Positions 28,448 to 36,639 of a stretch of 64,000 nucleotides of DNA are shown here, piece by piece (position 1 is the stretch's first letter; each line of letters starts with the position of its first letter). The translations under genes and the position numbers were made by a program. The notes under the pieces were generated by a model. It was not told the DNA's origin and did not search any database. It was given only the letters and a program-made list of their open reading frames with translations. Origin of the DNA: Pseudomonas sp. HS6 (lineage in GTDB: Bacteria; Pseudomonadota; Gammaproteobacteria; Pseudomonadales; Pseudomonadaceae); the NCBI RefSeq assembly GCF_023375815.1, contig NZ_CP067412.1, forward strand, positions 5,766,001-5,830,000, given 5' to 3'.

Positions 28448-28532
28448 CCCTGTGGGAGCTGGCTTGCCAGCGATGCAGCCGACGCGGTGTTTCAGGCAGG
28501 CCGCCATCGCGGGCAAGCCCGCTCCCACAGGA
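28448..28532. repeat. REP doublet with two different arm types
   Basis: Left arm (CTGTGGGAGCTGGCTTGCC...) and right arm (GCGGGCAAGCCCGCTCCCAC) are inverted REP units, but their central stems differ: GCTGGC/GCCAGC on the left, GCGGGC/GCCCGC on the right. It lies in the coxA-ctaG gap. An open frame read through it encodes only REP-type sequence. Confidence 0.85.
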
Positions 28533-28554
28533 GTTTCCACAAGGCAGAAAGTGT

Positions 28555-30141
28555 TCATTTCACTTCCGGCGGCGTGGTGAAGGTGTGATACGGCGCCGGC
28601 GACGGCACGCTCCACTCCAGGCCTTCGGCGCCATCCCATGGTTTGGCCGGTGCGGGTGGGCCGCCGCGGATGGTCTTGATCACGATGAACAGGAAGAAGA
28701 TCTGCGTGGCGCCGAACATGAACGCGCCGATCGACGAGACCATGTTGAAGTCGGCGAACTGCAGGTTGTAGTCCGGAATCCGCCGTGGCATCCCCGCCAG
28801 CCCCACGAAGTGCATCGGGAAGAAGGTCATGTTCATGCCGACGAAGGACAGCCAGAAGTGCAGCTTGCCCAGGGTTTCGTCATACATGTGGCCGGTCCAT
28901 TTCGGCAGCCAGTAGTACGTGGAGGCGAAGATTCCGAAGATCGCCCCCGGCACCAGCACGTAGTGGAAGTGCGCGACCACGAAGTAGGTGTCCTGGTACT
29001 GGAAGTCCGCCGGGGCGATGGCCAGCATCAATCCGGAGAAACCGCCGATGGAGAACAGGATCACGAACGCCACGGCAAACAGCATCGGCGTTTCGAACGT
29101 CAGTGAGCCTTGCCACATGGTGCTGGCCCAGTTGAACACCTTGACCCCGGTCGGTACCGCGATCAGCAGGGTCGCGTACATGAAGAACAACTCGCCCACC
29201 AGCGGGATGCCGACCACGAACATGTGGTGCGCCCAGACGATGAATGACAGGAACGCGATGCTCGCCGTGGCATAGACCATCGAGGTGTAGCCGAACAGTG
29301 GCTTGCGCGAGAAGGTCGGAATGATCGAGCTGACGGCACCGAAGGCCGGCAGGATCATGATGTACACCTCGGGGTGGCCGAAGAACCAGAACACGTGCTG
29401 GAACAGCACCGGGTCACCGCCACCGGCAGCACTGAAGAAACTGGTGCCGAAGTGGATGTCCATCAGCATCATCGTCACGCACCCGGCCAGCACCGGCATC
29501 ACCGCGATCAGCAGGAACGCGGTGATCAGCCAGGTCCAGACGAACAGCGGCATTTTCATCAGGGTCATGCCGGGGGCGCGCAGGTTGAGGATGGTGGCGA
29601 TCACGTTGATCGCGCCCATGATCGAACTGATCCCCATCAAGTGGATGGCGAAGATGAAGTAAGTCACGCTTTCCGGCGCATACGTGGTGGACAGCGGTGC
29701 GTAGAACGTCCAGCCGAAGTTCGGTCCGCCACCGGCGGTGAACAGGGTCGAGACCAGCAGCAGGAACGCCGCCGGCAGCAGCCAGAAGCTGAAGTTGTTC
29801 ATCCGTGGCAGGGCCATGTCCGGCGCGCCGATCATCAACGGGATCATCCAGTTGGCGAGGCCGACGAACGCCGGCATCACCGCACCGAACACCATCACCA
29901 GACCGTGCATGGTGGTCATCTGGTTGAAGAACGCCGGCTCGACGATCTGCAGGCCGGGCTGGAACAGCTCGGCGCGGATCACCATGGCGAACGAGCCGCC
30001 GAGCAGGAACATGGAGAACGCGAACCACAGGTACAGCGTGCCGATGTCCTTGTGGTTGGTGGTCAGCACCCAGCGCATCAGGCCTTTGGCGGGGCCGTGG
30101 GCGTGGTCGGCATGACCGTGGTCATCGATGACAGCGCTCAT
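28555..30141 (-). CDS. coxA: Cytochrome c oxidase subunit I
   Basis: Catalytic haem a / a3-CuB subunit, 528 residues with about twelve helices. Diagnostic segments: TMHGLVMVFG (haem a His), WFFGHPEVYI (His-Tyr crosslink), WAHHMFVVG (CuB histidines) and VAHFHYVLVPG (haem a3 and a ligands). It is followed by a REP doublet and ctaG. Confidence 0.97.
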   Translation of the reverse strand: MSAVIDDHGHADHAHGPAKGLMRWVLTTNHKDIGTLYLWFAFSMFLLGGSFAMVIRAELFQPGLQIVEPAFFNQMTTMHGLVMVFGAVMPAFVGLANWMIPLMIGAPDMALPRMNNFSFWLLPAAFLLLVSTLFTAGGGPNFGWTFYAPLSTTYAPESVTYFIFAIHLMGISSIMGAINVIATILNLRAPGMTLMKMPLFVWTWLITAFLLIAVMPVLAGCVTMMLMDIHFGTSFFSAAGGGDPVLFQHVFWFFGHPEVYIMILPAFGAVSSIIPTFSRKPLFGYTSMVYATASIAFLSFIVWAHHMFVVGIPLVGELFFMYATLLIAVPTGVKVFNWASTMWQGSLTFETPMLFAVAFVILFSIGGFSGLMLAIAPADFQYQDTYFVVAHFHYVLVPGAIFGIFASTYYWLPKWTGHMYDETLGKLHFWLSFVGMNMTFFPMHFVGLAGMPRRIPDYNLQFADFNMVSSIGAFMFGATQIFFLFIVIKTIRGGPPAPAKPWDGAEGLEWSVPSPAPYHTFTTPPEVK

Positions 30142-30223
30142 GGCCGGTCTCCTTCAAGTGAGTGGACTTGGCAGGCCGGGGCGCCTTGCCCCGGCCGGTT
30201 CACGCAGTACGCAATAGACCGGC

Positions 30224-31351
30224 TCATTTGCTTTCCGCCTGTTTCAGCTCCAGCACTTCTTTTGGCGTGACCATGTCGCCCTTGTTGTTGCCCCAGGCGT
30301 TACGTTCGTAGGTCACGACCGCTGCGATATCGACTTCCGAAAGTTGTTTTCCGAACGCCGCCATGGCGGTGCCCGGTTTGCCGAAGTACACGCGGTGCAG
30401 GTGATCGGCTTTCGGCCCGGTGGCAATCGGCGAGCCCTTGAGCGCCGGGAACATCGGCGGCAGGCCCTGGCCTTCGGCCTGGTGACAGGCCACGCAGGTG
30501 GTGTGGTAGATCTTGTCGCCGCGCTCCTTGAGCTCGTCGAGGGTCCATTCTTTGCTGGTCAGCTCTTTGAGCTGCGCAGCCTCGGCCTTGCGATCGGCCA
30601 GCCATTTTTCGTAGTCGGCCTTCTCCTTGACGTCGACCACGATCGGCATGAAGCCGTGATCCTTGCCGCACAACTCGGCGCACTGGCCACGGTATATGCC
30701 GGGCTTGTCGATGCGGGTCCAGGCTTCGTTGACGAAACCCGGGATCGCGTCGCGCTTGACCGCGAAGGCCGGCACCCACCAGGAGTGGATCACGTCGGCG
30801 GAGGTCACGAGGAAGCGCACCTTGGCGCCGGTCGGCAGCACCAGCGGCTTGTCGACCTCGAGCAGGTAATGCTCGCCCTTGGCTTCCTTGTTGTGGATCT
30901 GCTCGGCGGGGGTGGCCAGGTTGCTGAAGAACTCGACGTCCTGGCCCAGGTATTTGTAGTGCCACTTCCACTGGTAGCCGGTGATCTGGATATCGATATC
31001 CGGCTCACTGGTGTCGTACATGCGGATCAGGGTCGCAGTCGCCGGCACGGCCATCGCTATCAGAATCAGCAGCGGGACGATGGTCCAGAGAATTTCGACG
31101 GTGGTGCTTTCGTGGAATTTTGCGGCGACCTGCCCGGTAGAACGGCGGTGCACCATCATCGACCAGAACATGGCACCGAAGACGATGATCCCGATCACCA
31201 CACAGATCCAGAAAATGGTCATGTGCAGGTCGAATACTGCGTGACTGATTTCAGTCGCTCCAGGCGCCATATTCACAGTCCAGGCCGCGTTGGCCTGGCT
31301 GAAAATCGACCACAACAGGAGGCCCATCCAGACGTGTGGATGTCGCATCAT
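30224..31351 (-). CDS. coxB: Cytochrome c oxidase subunit II with fused cytochrome c domain
   Basis: 375 residues: signal peptide, two helices (about 45-105), a cupredoxin domain with the CuA ligands CAELCGKDHGFM, and a C-terminal cytochrome c domain (CVACHQ, methionine region GTAMAAFGKQ). The fused haem domain marks a caa3-type subunit II. AAGGGG stands upstream of the ATG pair at 31351/31348. First gene of the oxidase transcript. Confidence 0.96.
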   Translation of the reverse strand: MMRHPHVWMGLLLWSIFSQANAAWTVNMAPGATEISHAVFDLHMTIFWICVVIGIIVFGAMFWSMMVHRRSTGQVAAKFHESTTVEILWTIVPLLILIAMAVPATATLIRMYDTSEPDIDIQITGYQWKWHYKYLGQDVEFFSNLATPAEQIHNKEAKGEHYLLEVDKPLVLPTGAKVRFLVTSADVIHSWWVPAFAVKRDAIPGFVNEAWTRIDKPGIYRGQCAELCGKDHGFMPIVVDVKEKADYEKWLADRKAEAAQLKELTSKEWTLDELKERGDKIYHTTCVACHQAEGQGLPPMFPALKGSPIATGPKADHLHRVYFGKPGTAMAAFGKQLSEVDIAAVVTYERNAWGNNKGDMVTPKEVLELKQAESK

Positions 31352-31720
31352 TGCGGGTTCCCCTTATCGTTCTTGTTATCCCGCCGGCTTTCGCCTGCGG
31401 CAAGGGATCGGCTGCATCAGACTACGAACTTGAATCGCCGGGCCTTGCTGCGGGTGCAGTCGGGCGTCATCAGCTAACTCCATTCAATGGCGAGTATAGA
31501 CAGCGGCTGAAAAATGCAATGCGAGGAAGTAAATCGAGTGAAACAGCTGGCACTTGCGTTCCGGGGCACGAATGGAGAAGGATGCAGACGAGTGGTGGCA
31601 AACCGATATAACGCAGGTGTATCAAGGATGAAATAATTATGACAAATGCGTCTTAGCATTTTTCGTAAGCCAGCTAAGTTATGTCTTCCCTATTTCATTG
31701 CCTTGTTTCCTGGAGTTTTC
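31352..31720. other. Intergenic region with the divergent coxB and 31721 promoters
   Basis: 369 bases with no credible gene. A short hairpin (CCGCCGGC/GCCTGCGG with a TTTC loop, 31381-31400) falls in the likely 5' leader of coxB. The half nearer 31700 is A/T-rich, as expected of a promoter region. I could not fix a specific promoter or operator. Confidence 0.5.
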
Positions 31721-32353
31721 ATGAACACCGCCGCATTGCGCGAGCAGATCCACATAGCCCGACAACACGAGATTGAAACCGGAAAGCTGACCCGTCAGCT
31801 GGAAGCCCAACTGCAACACCTGCACCCGGCGATCCAGTTGCCGGAAACCGACGCCAACGGCGTGCTGACGCGTTTTGTCGCCGCCTACATCGATGAAGTG
31901 CCAGACCTGCTGGATGCAGCCAATGAAGTTGCCAGGGAAGCGGGAATCGAGTCACAGATCAAACCGGTGCTGAAAATCGCCGAACAGTACTTTCTCCAGC
32001 CGCCGGTCGGTCTGGACAGTCTGCTGGACGAAGCCTATCTGGCGCACCGTTTTGTCGAAGAGGTCAACGACCTGTACATCAAGCATTTCGGCCAGCCACT
32101 GATCCCCTTGGACATGACGGTCGCCAATCTGATTGCTCACCAGTTGCTCGGTGAGGAATTTGCCAATCAACTCGACGAAGTGGTGCACCACGCGGTGGAC
32201 AGCATGCTCGACGACGACAGCTTTGCGCTGGAGTCGGTGGAAGCCTACCGCGAGAAACTCAGCAGCCCTGACACCGGTGCGGCGTGGAAACGCTGGCCGT
32301 GCATGAGTCGCCGTCTGGGCGTGGGCCTGGAACTGGATCAGCCTGCTGCTTGA
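31721..32353 (+). CDS. Hypothetical cytoplasmic protein
   Basis: 210 residues from the ATG at 31721, with GGAG six bases upstream. No signal or membrane segment. The N-terminal 35 residues look coiled-coil (LREQIHIARQHEIETGKLTRQLEAQLQ in parts); the rest is acidic and helical (YIDEVPDLLDAANEVAREAG, EEVNDLYIKHFGQPLIPLD). Homologues sit between cox and the SulP/carbonic anhydrase genes in pseudomonads. I do not recognise a function. Confidence 0.8.
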   Translation: MNTAALREQIHIARQHEIETGKLTRQLEAQLQHLHPAIQLPETDANGVLTRFVAAYIDEVPDLLDAANEVAREAGIESQIKPVLKIAEQYFLQPPVGLDSLLDEAYLAHRFVEEVNDLYIKHFGQPLIPLDMTVANLIAHQLLGEEFANQLDEVVHHAVDSMLDDDSFALESVEAYREKLSSPDTGAAWKRWPCMSRRLGVGLELDQPAA

Positions 32354-32369
32354 TCTCTGCGCAAACGAT

Positions 32370-32398
32370 TGGGGGAACAGGTTGCTCTGTTCCCCCAA
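32370..32398. terminator. Hairpin between convergent genes
   Basis: TGGGGGAACAG and its complement form an 11-bp stem between the stops of the 31721 gene and the SulP gene. The U-tract is weak on both strands, so termination is likely but not certain. Confidence 0.55.
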
Positions 32399-32404
32399 AT
32401 GTTT

Positions 32405-33931
32405 TCAGCCTGCCGCACCGATGCCGGTGGTGGTGCGGATCCGTCCTTCAAGCCTGCGCTTCAACCCGCGCGCCTCGATCAACAGCTTCGAACCCTTGGC
32501 CGCATTGGCCCGGCCCCACTCCTCCAGCAACTCCAGACACGAATGGTCGATGTAGCTCAGGTTGTTGAGCGGCACGTGCACCTTCGTGCCCGGCGGGATG
32601 CTGCCCAGCACCTGAGTCAGCGCAGGCACCTTGAGAAACGTCGCCGCGCCCACCAGACGCAATTCCATTTCCCCGTCCTGCGGCAGATCGATCAGGCTGA
32701 TCTTCAGCCGCGAAGCCTTGAACGCCAGTTTCACCAGCGTCAGGCCGAAACCGATCAGCACACCGGTCAACAGGTCAGTGAAGATGATCGCCAGCGCCGT
32801 CGCGGCGTAGGTGAACATCGGCATCCGGCCATAACGGCCCAGACCACGGAACGCCTTCAGGTCCACCAGTTTGAAACCGGTGTAGACCAGCACCCCGGCC
32901 AGGCTCGCCACCGGAATGCTTTGCAGCACACTCGACAGCAACAACACGAAGGCCAGTAGCCACAAGCCATGGAAAATCGTCGAGTAGCGCGTGGTGGCGC
33001 CGGCCTGGACGTTAGCCGAGCTGCGCACGATCACCCCGGTCATCGGCAGCGCGCCGACCAGGCCGCAGAGCATGTTGCCGACCCCTTGTGCCGACAACTC
33101 ACGGTCGAAGTCCGAGCGCGGGCCGCTGTGCATGCGATCCACCGCGGCGGCGGACAGCAGGGTTTCGGCGCTGGCGATGAAGGCCACGGCGAACGCGGCG
33201 ATCAGCAGGGTCGGGTCGGCCAGGCTCAGCAGGTCCGCCGGTTTCAGCCAGTCGATGGCTTCGGCCAGATTCGCCGGTACTTCAACCCGCTTCACTTGCA
33301 GCGCCAGCAACAGGCTGGCGCCAGTTGCCAGCCCGACACCGAGCAGCGCGCCGGGAATAAAGCGCAGCGAATGCGGACGGCATTTCTCCCACAGCCACAT
33401 CACGGCGATGGTCGACAGCCCGAGCAACCCGGCCTGCCAGCCAAACGACGGCAAAGCCTGCGCCACCGCGCCGGGGAACGCTGTCAGGTTGTCCAGGCCA
33501 GAGGGTTTCGGCGCAGCATCCAGCATCACATGCACTTGCGAGAGCACGATCAGCACGCCAATCCCGGCAAGCATCCCGTAGACCACCGCTGGCGCCGTGA
33601 CCCGAAACCAGCAACCAAGCTTCAGGCGCCCGGCCACCAGTTGCAGAAAACCCGCCAGCAGCAAAATCGGGCCCAGCATCTCGATACCGTGCTGGCGCAC
33701 CAGTTCGAACACCAACACCGCCAGACCTGCCGCCGGCCCGCTGACCTGCAATGGCGAACCCGCCAGCCAGCCCACCACCAGTCCACCGATGATCCCGGTG
33801 ATCAGGCCTTTGGCCGGTGGCAGCCCCGAAGCAATCGCAATGCCCATGCACAGTGGCAGGGCGACCAGAAACACCACCACTGAAGCGAGCAGCTCCCGTG
33901 GCAACACAGCTTTTAATTGAGCCGCACGCAT
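32405..33931 (-). CDS. SulP-family anion transporter with STAS domain
   Basis: 508-residue inner-membrane transporter with ten or more helices (residues about 10-400) and a C-terminal STAS domain (about 415-500) with the NTP/regulation loop NNLSYIDHSCLELLEEW. SulP proteins carry sulfate, bicarbonate or other anions. The next gene upstream in the same direction is a beta-carbonic anhydrase, which favours bicarbonate or CO2/HCO3- supply over sulfate; this is inference from context. Confidence 0.88.
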   Translation of the reverse strand: MRAAQLKAVLPRELLASVVVFLVALPLCMGIAIASGLPPAKGLITGIIGGLVVGWLAGSPLQVSGPAAGLAVLVFELVRQHGIEMLGPILLLAGFLQLVAGRLKLGCWFRVTAPAVVYGMLAGIGVLIVLSQVHVMLDAAPKPSGLDNLTAFPGAVAQALPSFGWQAGLLGLSTIAVMWLWEKCRPHSLRFIPGALLGVGLATGASLLLALQVKRVEVPANLAEAIDWLKPADLLSLADPTLLIAAFAVAFIASAETLLSAAAVDRMHSGPRSDFDRELSAQGVGNMLCGLVGALPMTGVIVRSSANVQAGATTRYSTIFHGLWLLAFVLLLSSVLQSIPVASLAGVLVYTGFKLVDLKAFRGLGRYGRMPMFTYAATALAIIFTDLLTGVLIGFGLTLVKLAFKASRLKISLIDLPQDGEMELRLVGAATFLKVPALTQVLGSIPPGTKVHVPLNNLSYIDHSCLELLEEWGRANAAKGSKLLIEARGLKRRLEGRIRTTTGIGAAG

Positions 33932-34021
33932 GATGACTCTCCCGAAGTTTTCTTCAGGCGTGGCGAAGCCTGGCCGCTGAAACAGCGACCGGCGTCAGAC
34001 CACACGGATTTTTAGGAGGAT

Positions 34022-34753
34022 TTAGAAGCGCGCTTTGGGCGTCGCCACCGGGATCGGATGGCTGCCGTCGAGCGGCAGGAAGCGTCCCTGATCCGCGTCG
34101 TAAGCTTTGATTTCGCTGGTTTCGATGTTGTAGACCCAGCCATGGATGAACAGATGACCGTTCGCCATGCGCGAGGCTACCGAAGGATGGGTACGCAAGT
34201 GCTGCAGTTGGGCGATGACGTTTTCCTCGGTGAGGATCGGCATGCTTTCTTTTTCGTCGGTGCAGTTGCAGTTGTCATGCACCATGGTTTTCGCGACTTC
34301 GGCATGGCGCAGCCAGGCTTTGACCGTCGGCATCTTTTCCAGGCTGTCCGGATTGAGCACTGCGCGCATGGCGCCGCAATCGGAGTGGCCGCAAATGATG
34401 ATGTGCTGCACGCCAAGCGCCAGTACCGCGTATTCGATGGCGGTGGAAACGCCACCGTTCATCTGGCCGTAGGGCGGAACGACGTTGCCGACGTTGCGGG
34501 TCACGAACAGATCGCCGGGGGAGCTCTGGGTGATCAGTTCAGGGACAATGCGCGAGTCGGCGCAGGTGATGAACATCGCTCGTGGCGATTGGGCCGTGGC
34601 GAGTTTCTTGAAGAGTTCTTCCTGTTGCGGAAAGACCTCATGATGAAAATGCAAAAAGCCGTCAACGATATGTCGCAGCGCTGCATCGGCGGATTCCGCC
34701 CCAGGGACGGCTTGCGCCGACGCAGCCAACGGCTGTTTATCCTTGTCACTCAT
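34022..34753 (-). CDS. can: Beta-class carbonic anhydrase
   Basis: Interconverts CO2 and bicarbonate. 243 residues with the zinc motifs CADSRI (Cys, Asp, Arg) and HSDCGAM (His, Cys) and the core GDLFVTRNVGNVVPPYG. A start at 34753 gives a slightly extended, charged N terminus. It precedes the SulP gene by 90 bases, and the pair is likely a bicarbonate supply unit. The position matches a carbonic anhydrase (psCA1) of P. aeruginosa. Confidence 0.93.
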   Translation of the reverse strand: MSDKDKQPLAASAQAVPGAESADAALRHIVDGFLHFHHEVFPQQEELFKKLATAQSPRAMFITCADSRIVPELITQSSPGDLFVTRNVGNVVPPYGQMNGGVSTAIEYAVLALGVQHIIICGHSDCGAMRAVLNPDSLEKMPTVKAWLRHAEVAKTMVHDNCNCTDEKESMPILTEENVIAQLQHLRTHPSVASRMANGHLFIHGWVYNIETSEIKAYDADQGRFLPLDGSHPIPVATPKARF

Positions 34754-34991
34754 GATTCATCCTCTTTGGCGGATTCGGGGAGTCGTTCCCGTGTATTCCG
34801 GTATGAAGCCAGTGGCTGTTTAAAAACATCCGGGTCATCCCGACCCGTCAGTCACTCGATGAACAAGGTAACCGCCGAAACTTAACTCAAACTGAATCAA
34901 GCGCTCTAGAACGTGTGTTCCAGGTCACAAAAAACGTGACCAGCGTAACCGGGCAAGCAATTCCCTCCACTCAACCATAGGCCAATTGTCC

Positions 34992-36050
34992 CTAAATCAG
35001 CGCCATCTGGCGACCCGGCGGACAAAAGGCTGTGCAATCCAGATTGAAACCTTCGCGATGATTGAGTCCCAGGCGTTTCAATGCCTTGGCGAAGCGTTGC
35101 GCGAGCAGGTCGGCGAACGGCCCTTCGCCGCGCATTCGGGCGCCGAAACGGCTGTCGTACAGCTCGCCGCCGCGGCTCTGGCGAATCAGGCTCAACACAT
35201 GGGCGGCACGTTGCGGGTAATGCGCCTCAAGCCATTCCTCGAACAGCGGCGCCACTTCCAGCGGCAGGCGCAACATCATGTACGCGGCGCTCTGGGCACC
35301 GGCCGCGTGGGCTTCGGTCAGCAGGCTTTCGATTTCGCTGTCGTTGATCATCGGAATCATCGGCGAACACAGTACACCGACCGGAATCCCTGCTTCGCGC
35401 ATCACCCGTATCGCCCGCAACCGGGCCTTGGGCGCGGCGGCCCTGGGTTCGAGGATGCGTTTGAGTTCATCGTCCAGGGTGGTGAGGCTGATCATCACCG
35501 CCACCAGCCGCTGTTGCGCCAGTTCGGTGAGCAGGTCGAGGTCACGCAGGATCAGCGAACCCTTGGTGACGATGGTCACCGGATGTCGATAGCGCAGCAA
35601 CACTTCGAGAGTCTGGCGGGTGATTCTGTGTTCGCGCTCGATCGGCTGATACGGGTCGGTGTTGGAGCCCAGATTGATCGGCGCGCATTGATAGCCTTTT
35701 TTCCCCAGCTGTTCTTCCAGCACCTGGGCGGCGTTGGTCTTGGCGATCAGTTTGGTTTCGAAATCCAGCCCCGGCGACATGTCCCAATAGGCGTGGCTCG
35801 GCCGCGCGTAGCAATAGATGCAGCCATGCTCGCAGCCGCGATAGGGATTGATCGAGCGGTCGAAGGGCAGGTCCGGCGAGGTGTTGCGGGTGATGATGGT
35901 CTTTGCGGTTTCGAAGCTGACTTCGGTGCCTTGGGTCAAAGGCACTTCCTGAAACCAGCCGTCATCCTCGGCCACCGAACGACTTGGCGCGAAGCGGTTG
36001 TGCGGGTTGGTGGCGGTGCCGCGACCGCGCGGGGGCAAGAGGCTGGTCAT
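34992..36050 (-). CDS. Radical SAM protein (PA0069/SplB-related), probable SOS gene
   Basis: 352-353 residues with the radical SAM cluster CEHGCIYCYAR (CxxxCxxC), then LGSNTDPYQPIE and KGSLILRDLDLL typical of the spore-photoproduct-lyase-like SPASM-free group. ATG at 36050 or GTG at 36053 can start. A near-consensus LexA box ends 15-30 bases upstream, so it should be induced by DNA damage. PA0069 of P. aeruginosa is, as I recall, in the LexA regulon. The substrate is unknown; DNA photoproduct repair is a tempting but unproven idea. Confidence 0.85.
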   Translation of the reverse strand: MTSLLPPRGRGTATNPHNRFAPSRSVAEDDGWFQEVPLTQGTEVSFETAKTIITRNTSPDLPFDRSINPYRGCEHGCIYCYARPSHAYWDMSPGLDFETKLIAKTNAAQVLEEQLGKKGYQCAPINLGSNTDPYQPIEREHRITRQTLEVLLRYRHPVTIVTKGSLILRDLDLLTELAQQRLVAVMISLTTLDDELKRILEPRAAAPKARLRAIRVMREAGIPVGVLCSPMIPMINDSEIESLLTEAHAAGAQSAAYMMLRLPLEVAPLFEEWLEAHYPQRAAHVLSLIRQSRGGELYDSRFGARMRGEGPFADLLAQRFAKALKRLGLNHREGFNLDCTAFCPPGRQMALI

Positions 36051-36066
36051 CACGGGTGTCCTTGAT

Positions 36067-36082
36067 CTGTATATGCATACAG
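36067..36082. promoter_or_regulatory. lexA box: LexA (SOS) box
   Basis: CTGTATATGCATACAG matches the gammaproteobacterial LexA consensus CTG-N10-CAG, differing from CTGTATATATATACAG at two central positions. It stands just upstream of the radical SAM gene on the minus strand and about 200 bases from the divergent small gene. Confidence 0.85.
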
Positions 36083-36280
36083 TATCTGCAAGATGGCGGA
36101 TGATCCACTACCGTTCAGCCGTCCATCAATAAATCGCGCGGTTAGTTGTAAGTTTGTTTAGAGCTAAAGTTACAGTTGTGCAAATTGAAGAAACATAAGT
36201 TGGCTGTTCGTTTACTGTTCAAGTTCGTAGTATCCACTCCGCTTCACACCACTTGACTATATAAAAGACAAAAGGATTTG

Positions 36281-36586
36281 ATGATGTCGTTTTTTAATTC
36301 GCGCGGTATTTTTCTGCAACTCATGCAGCCCGGCCCATCGGAGCCTAATACACTGGTTTCCATGCAACTGGCGCGTAAGGAGCTGGGCTGGGATGCCGAG
36401 GCTGGCGTACAGACTGAAATGCTGGTGGACCCGATTTTTGTCACCGCGACCTCCCGGGATGGCGGCCATACCTTCAGCATCGGCCGTCTGGAGCACGATG
36501 TGGATCGCGACGGTGAAATCGGTGAGCAGGATCGAGCCAAACTGGTTGCGCTGGCCAAAGCTTACGCCAGTATTACCAATCCGTAA
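36281..36586 (+). CDS. Small hypothetical protein with an EF-hand-like loop
   Basis: 101 residues from the ATG at 36281, with AAAAGG upstream. No signal peptide or membrane helix. Residues 73-84 read DVDRDGEIGEQD, a canonical 12-residue EF-hand loop pattern (Asp at 1, 3, 5, Gly at 6, Ile at 8, Asp at 12) flanked by helical sequence on both sides. The N-terminal 60 residues are not recognised. It ends at a strong hairpin and is divergent from the LexA-controlled gene. Calcium binding is a prediction only. Confidence 0.7.
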   Translation: MMSFFNSRGIFLQLMQPGPSEPNTLVSMQLARKELGWDAEAGVQTEMLVDPIFVTATSRDGGHTFSIGRLEHDVDRDGEIGEQDRAKLVALAKAYASITNP

Positions 36587-36599
36587 CAGCGATTGAGTG

Positions 36600-36635
36600 A
36601 ACAATCCCTGCATGATTTCTCATGCAGGGATTGTT
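36600..36635. terminator. Hairpin between the EF-hand gene and the dehydrogenase operon
   Basis: AACAATCCCTGCATGA and its perfect complement flank a 4-base TTTC loop. The 16-bp stem lies between convergent stops and can end both transcripts; flanking U runs are short. Confidence 0.7.
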
Positions 36636-36639
36636 GCGC

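Noticed and set aside
28418..28639. Small minus-strand ORF between coxA and ctaG
   Set aside because: Its sequence (VGAGLPAM and similar) is translated REP repeat; it overlaps the coxA end.
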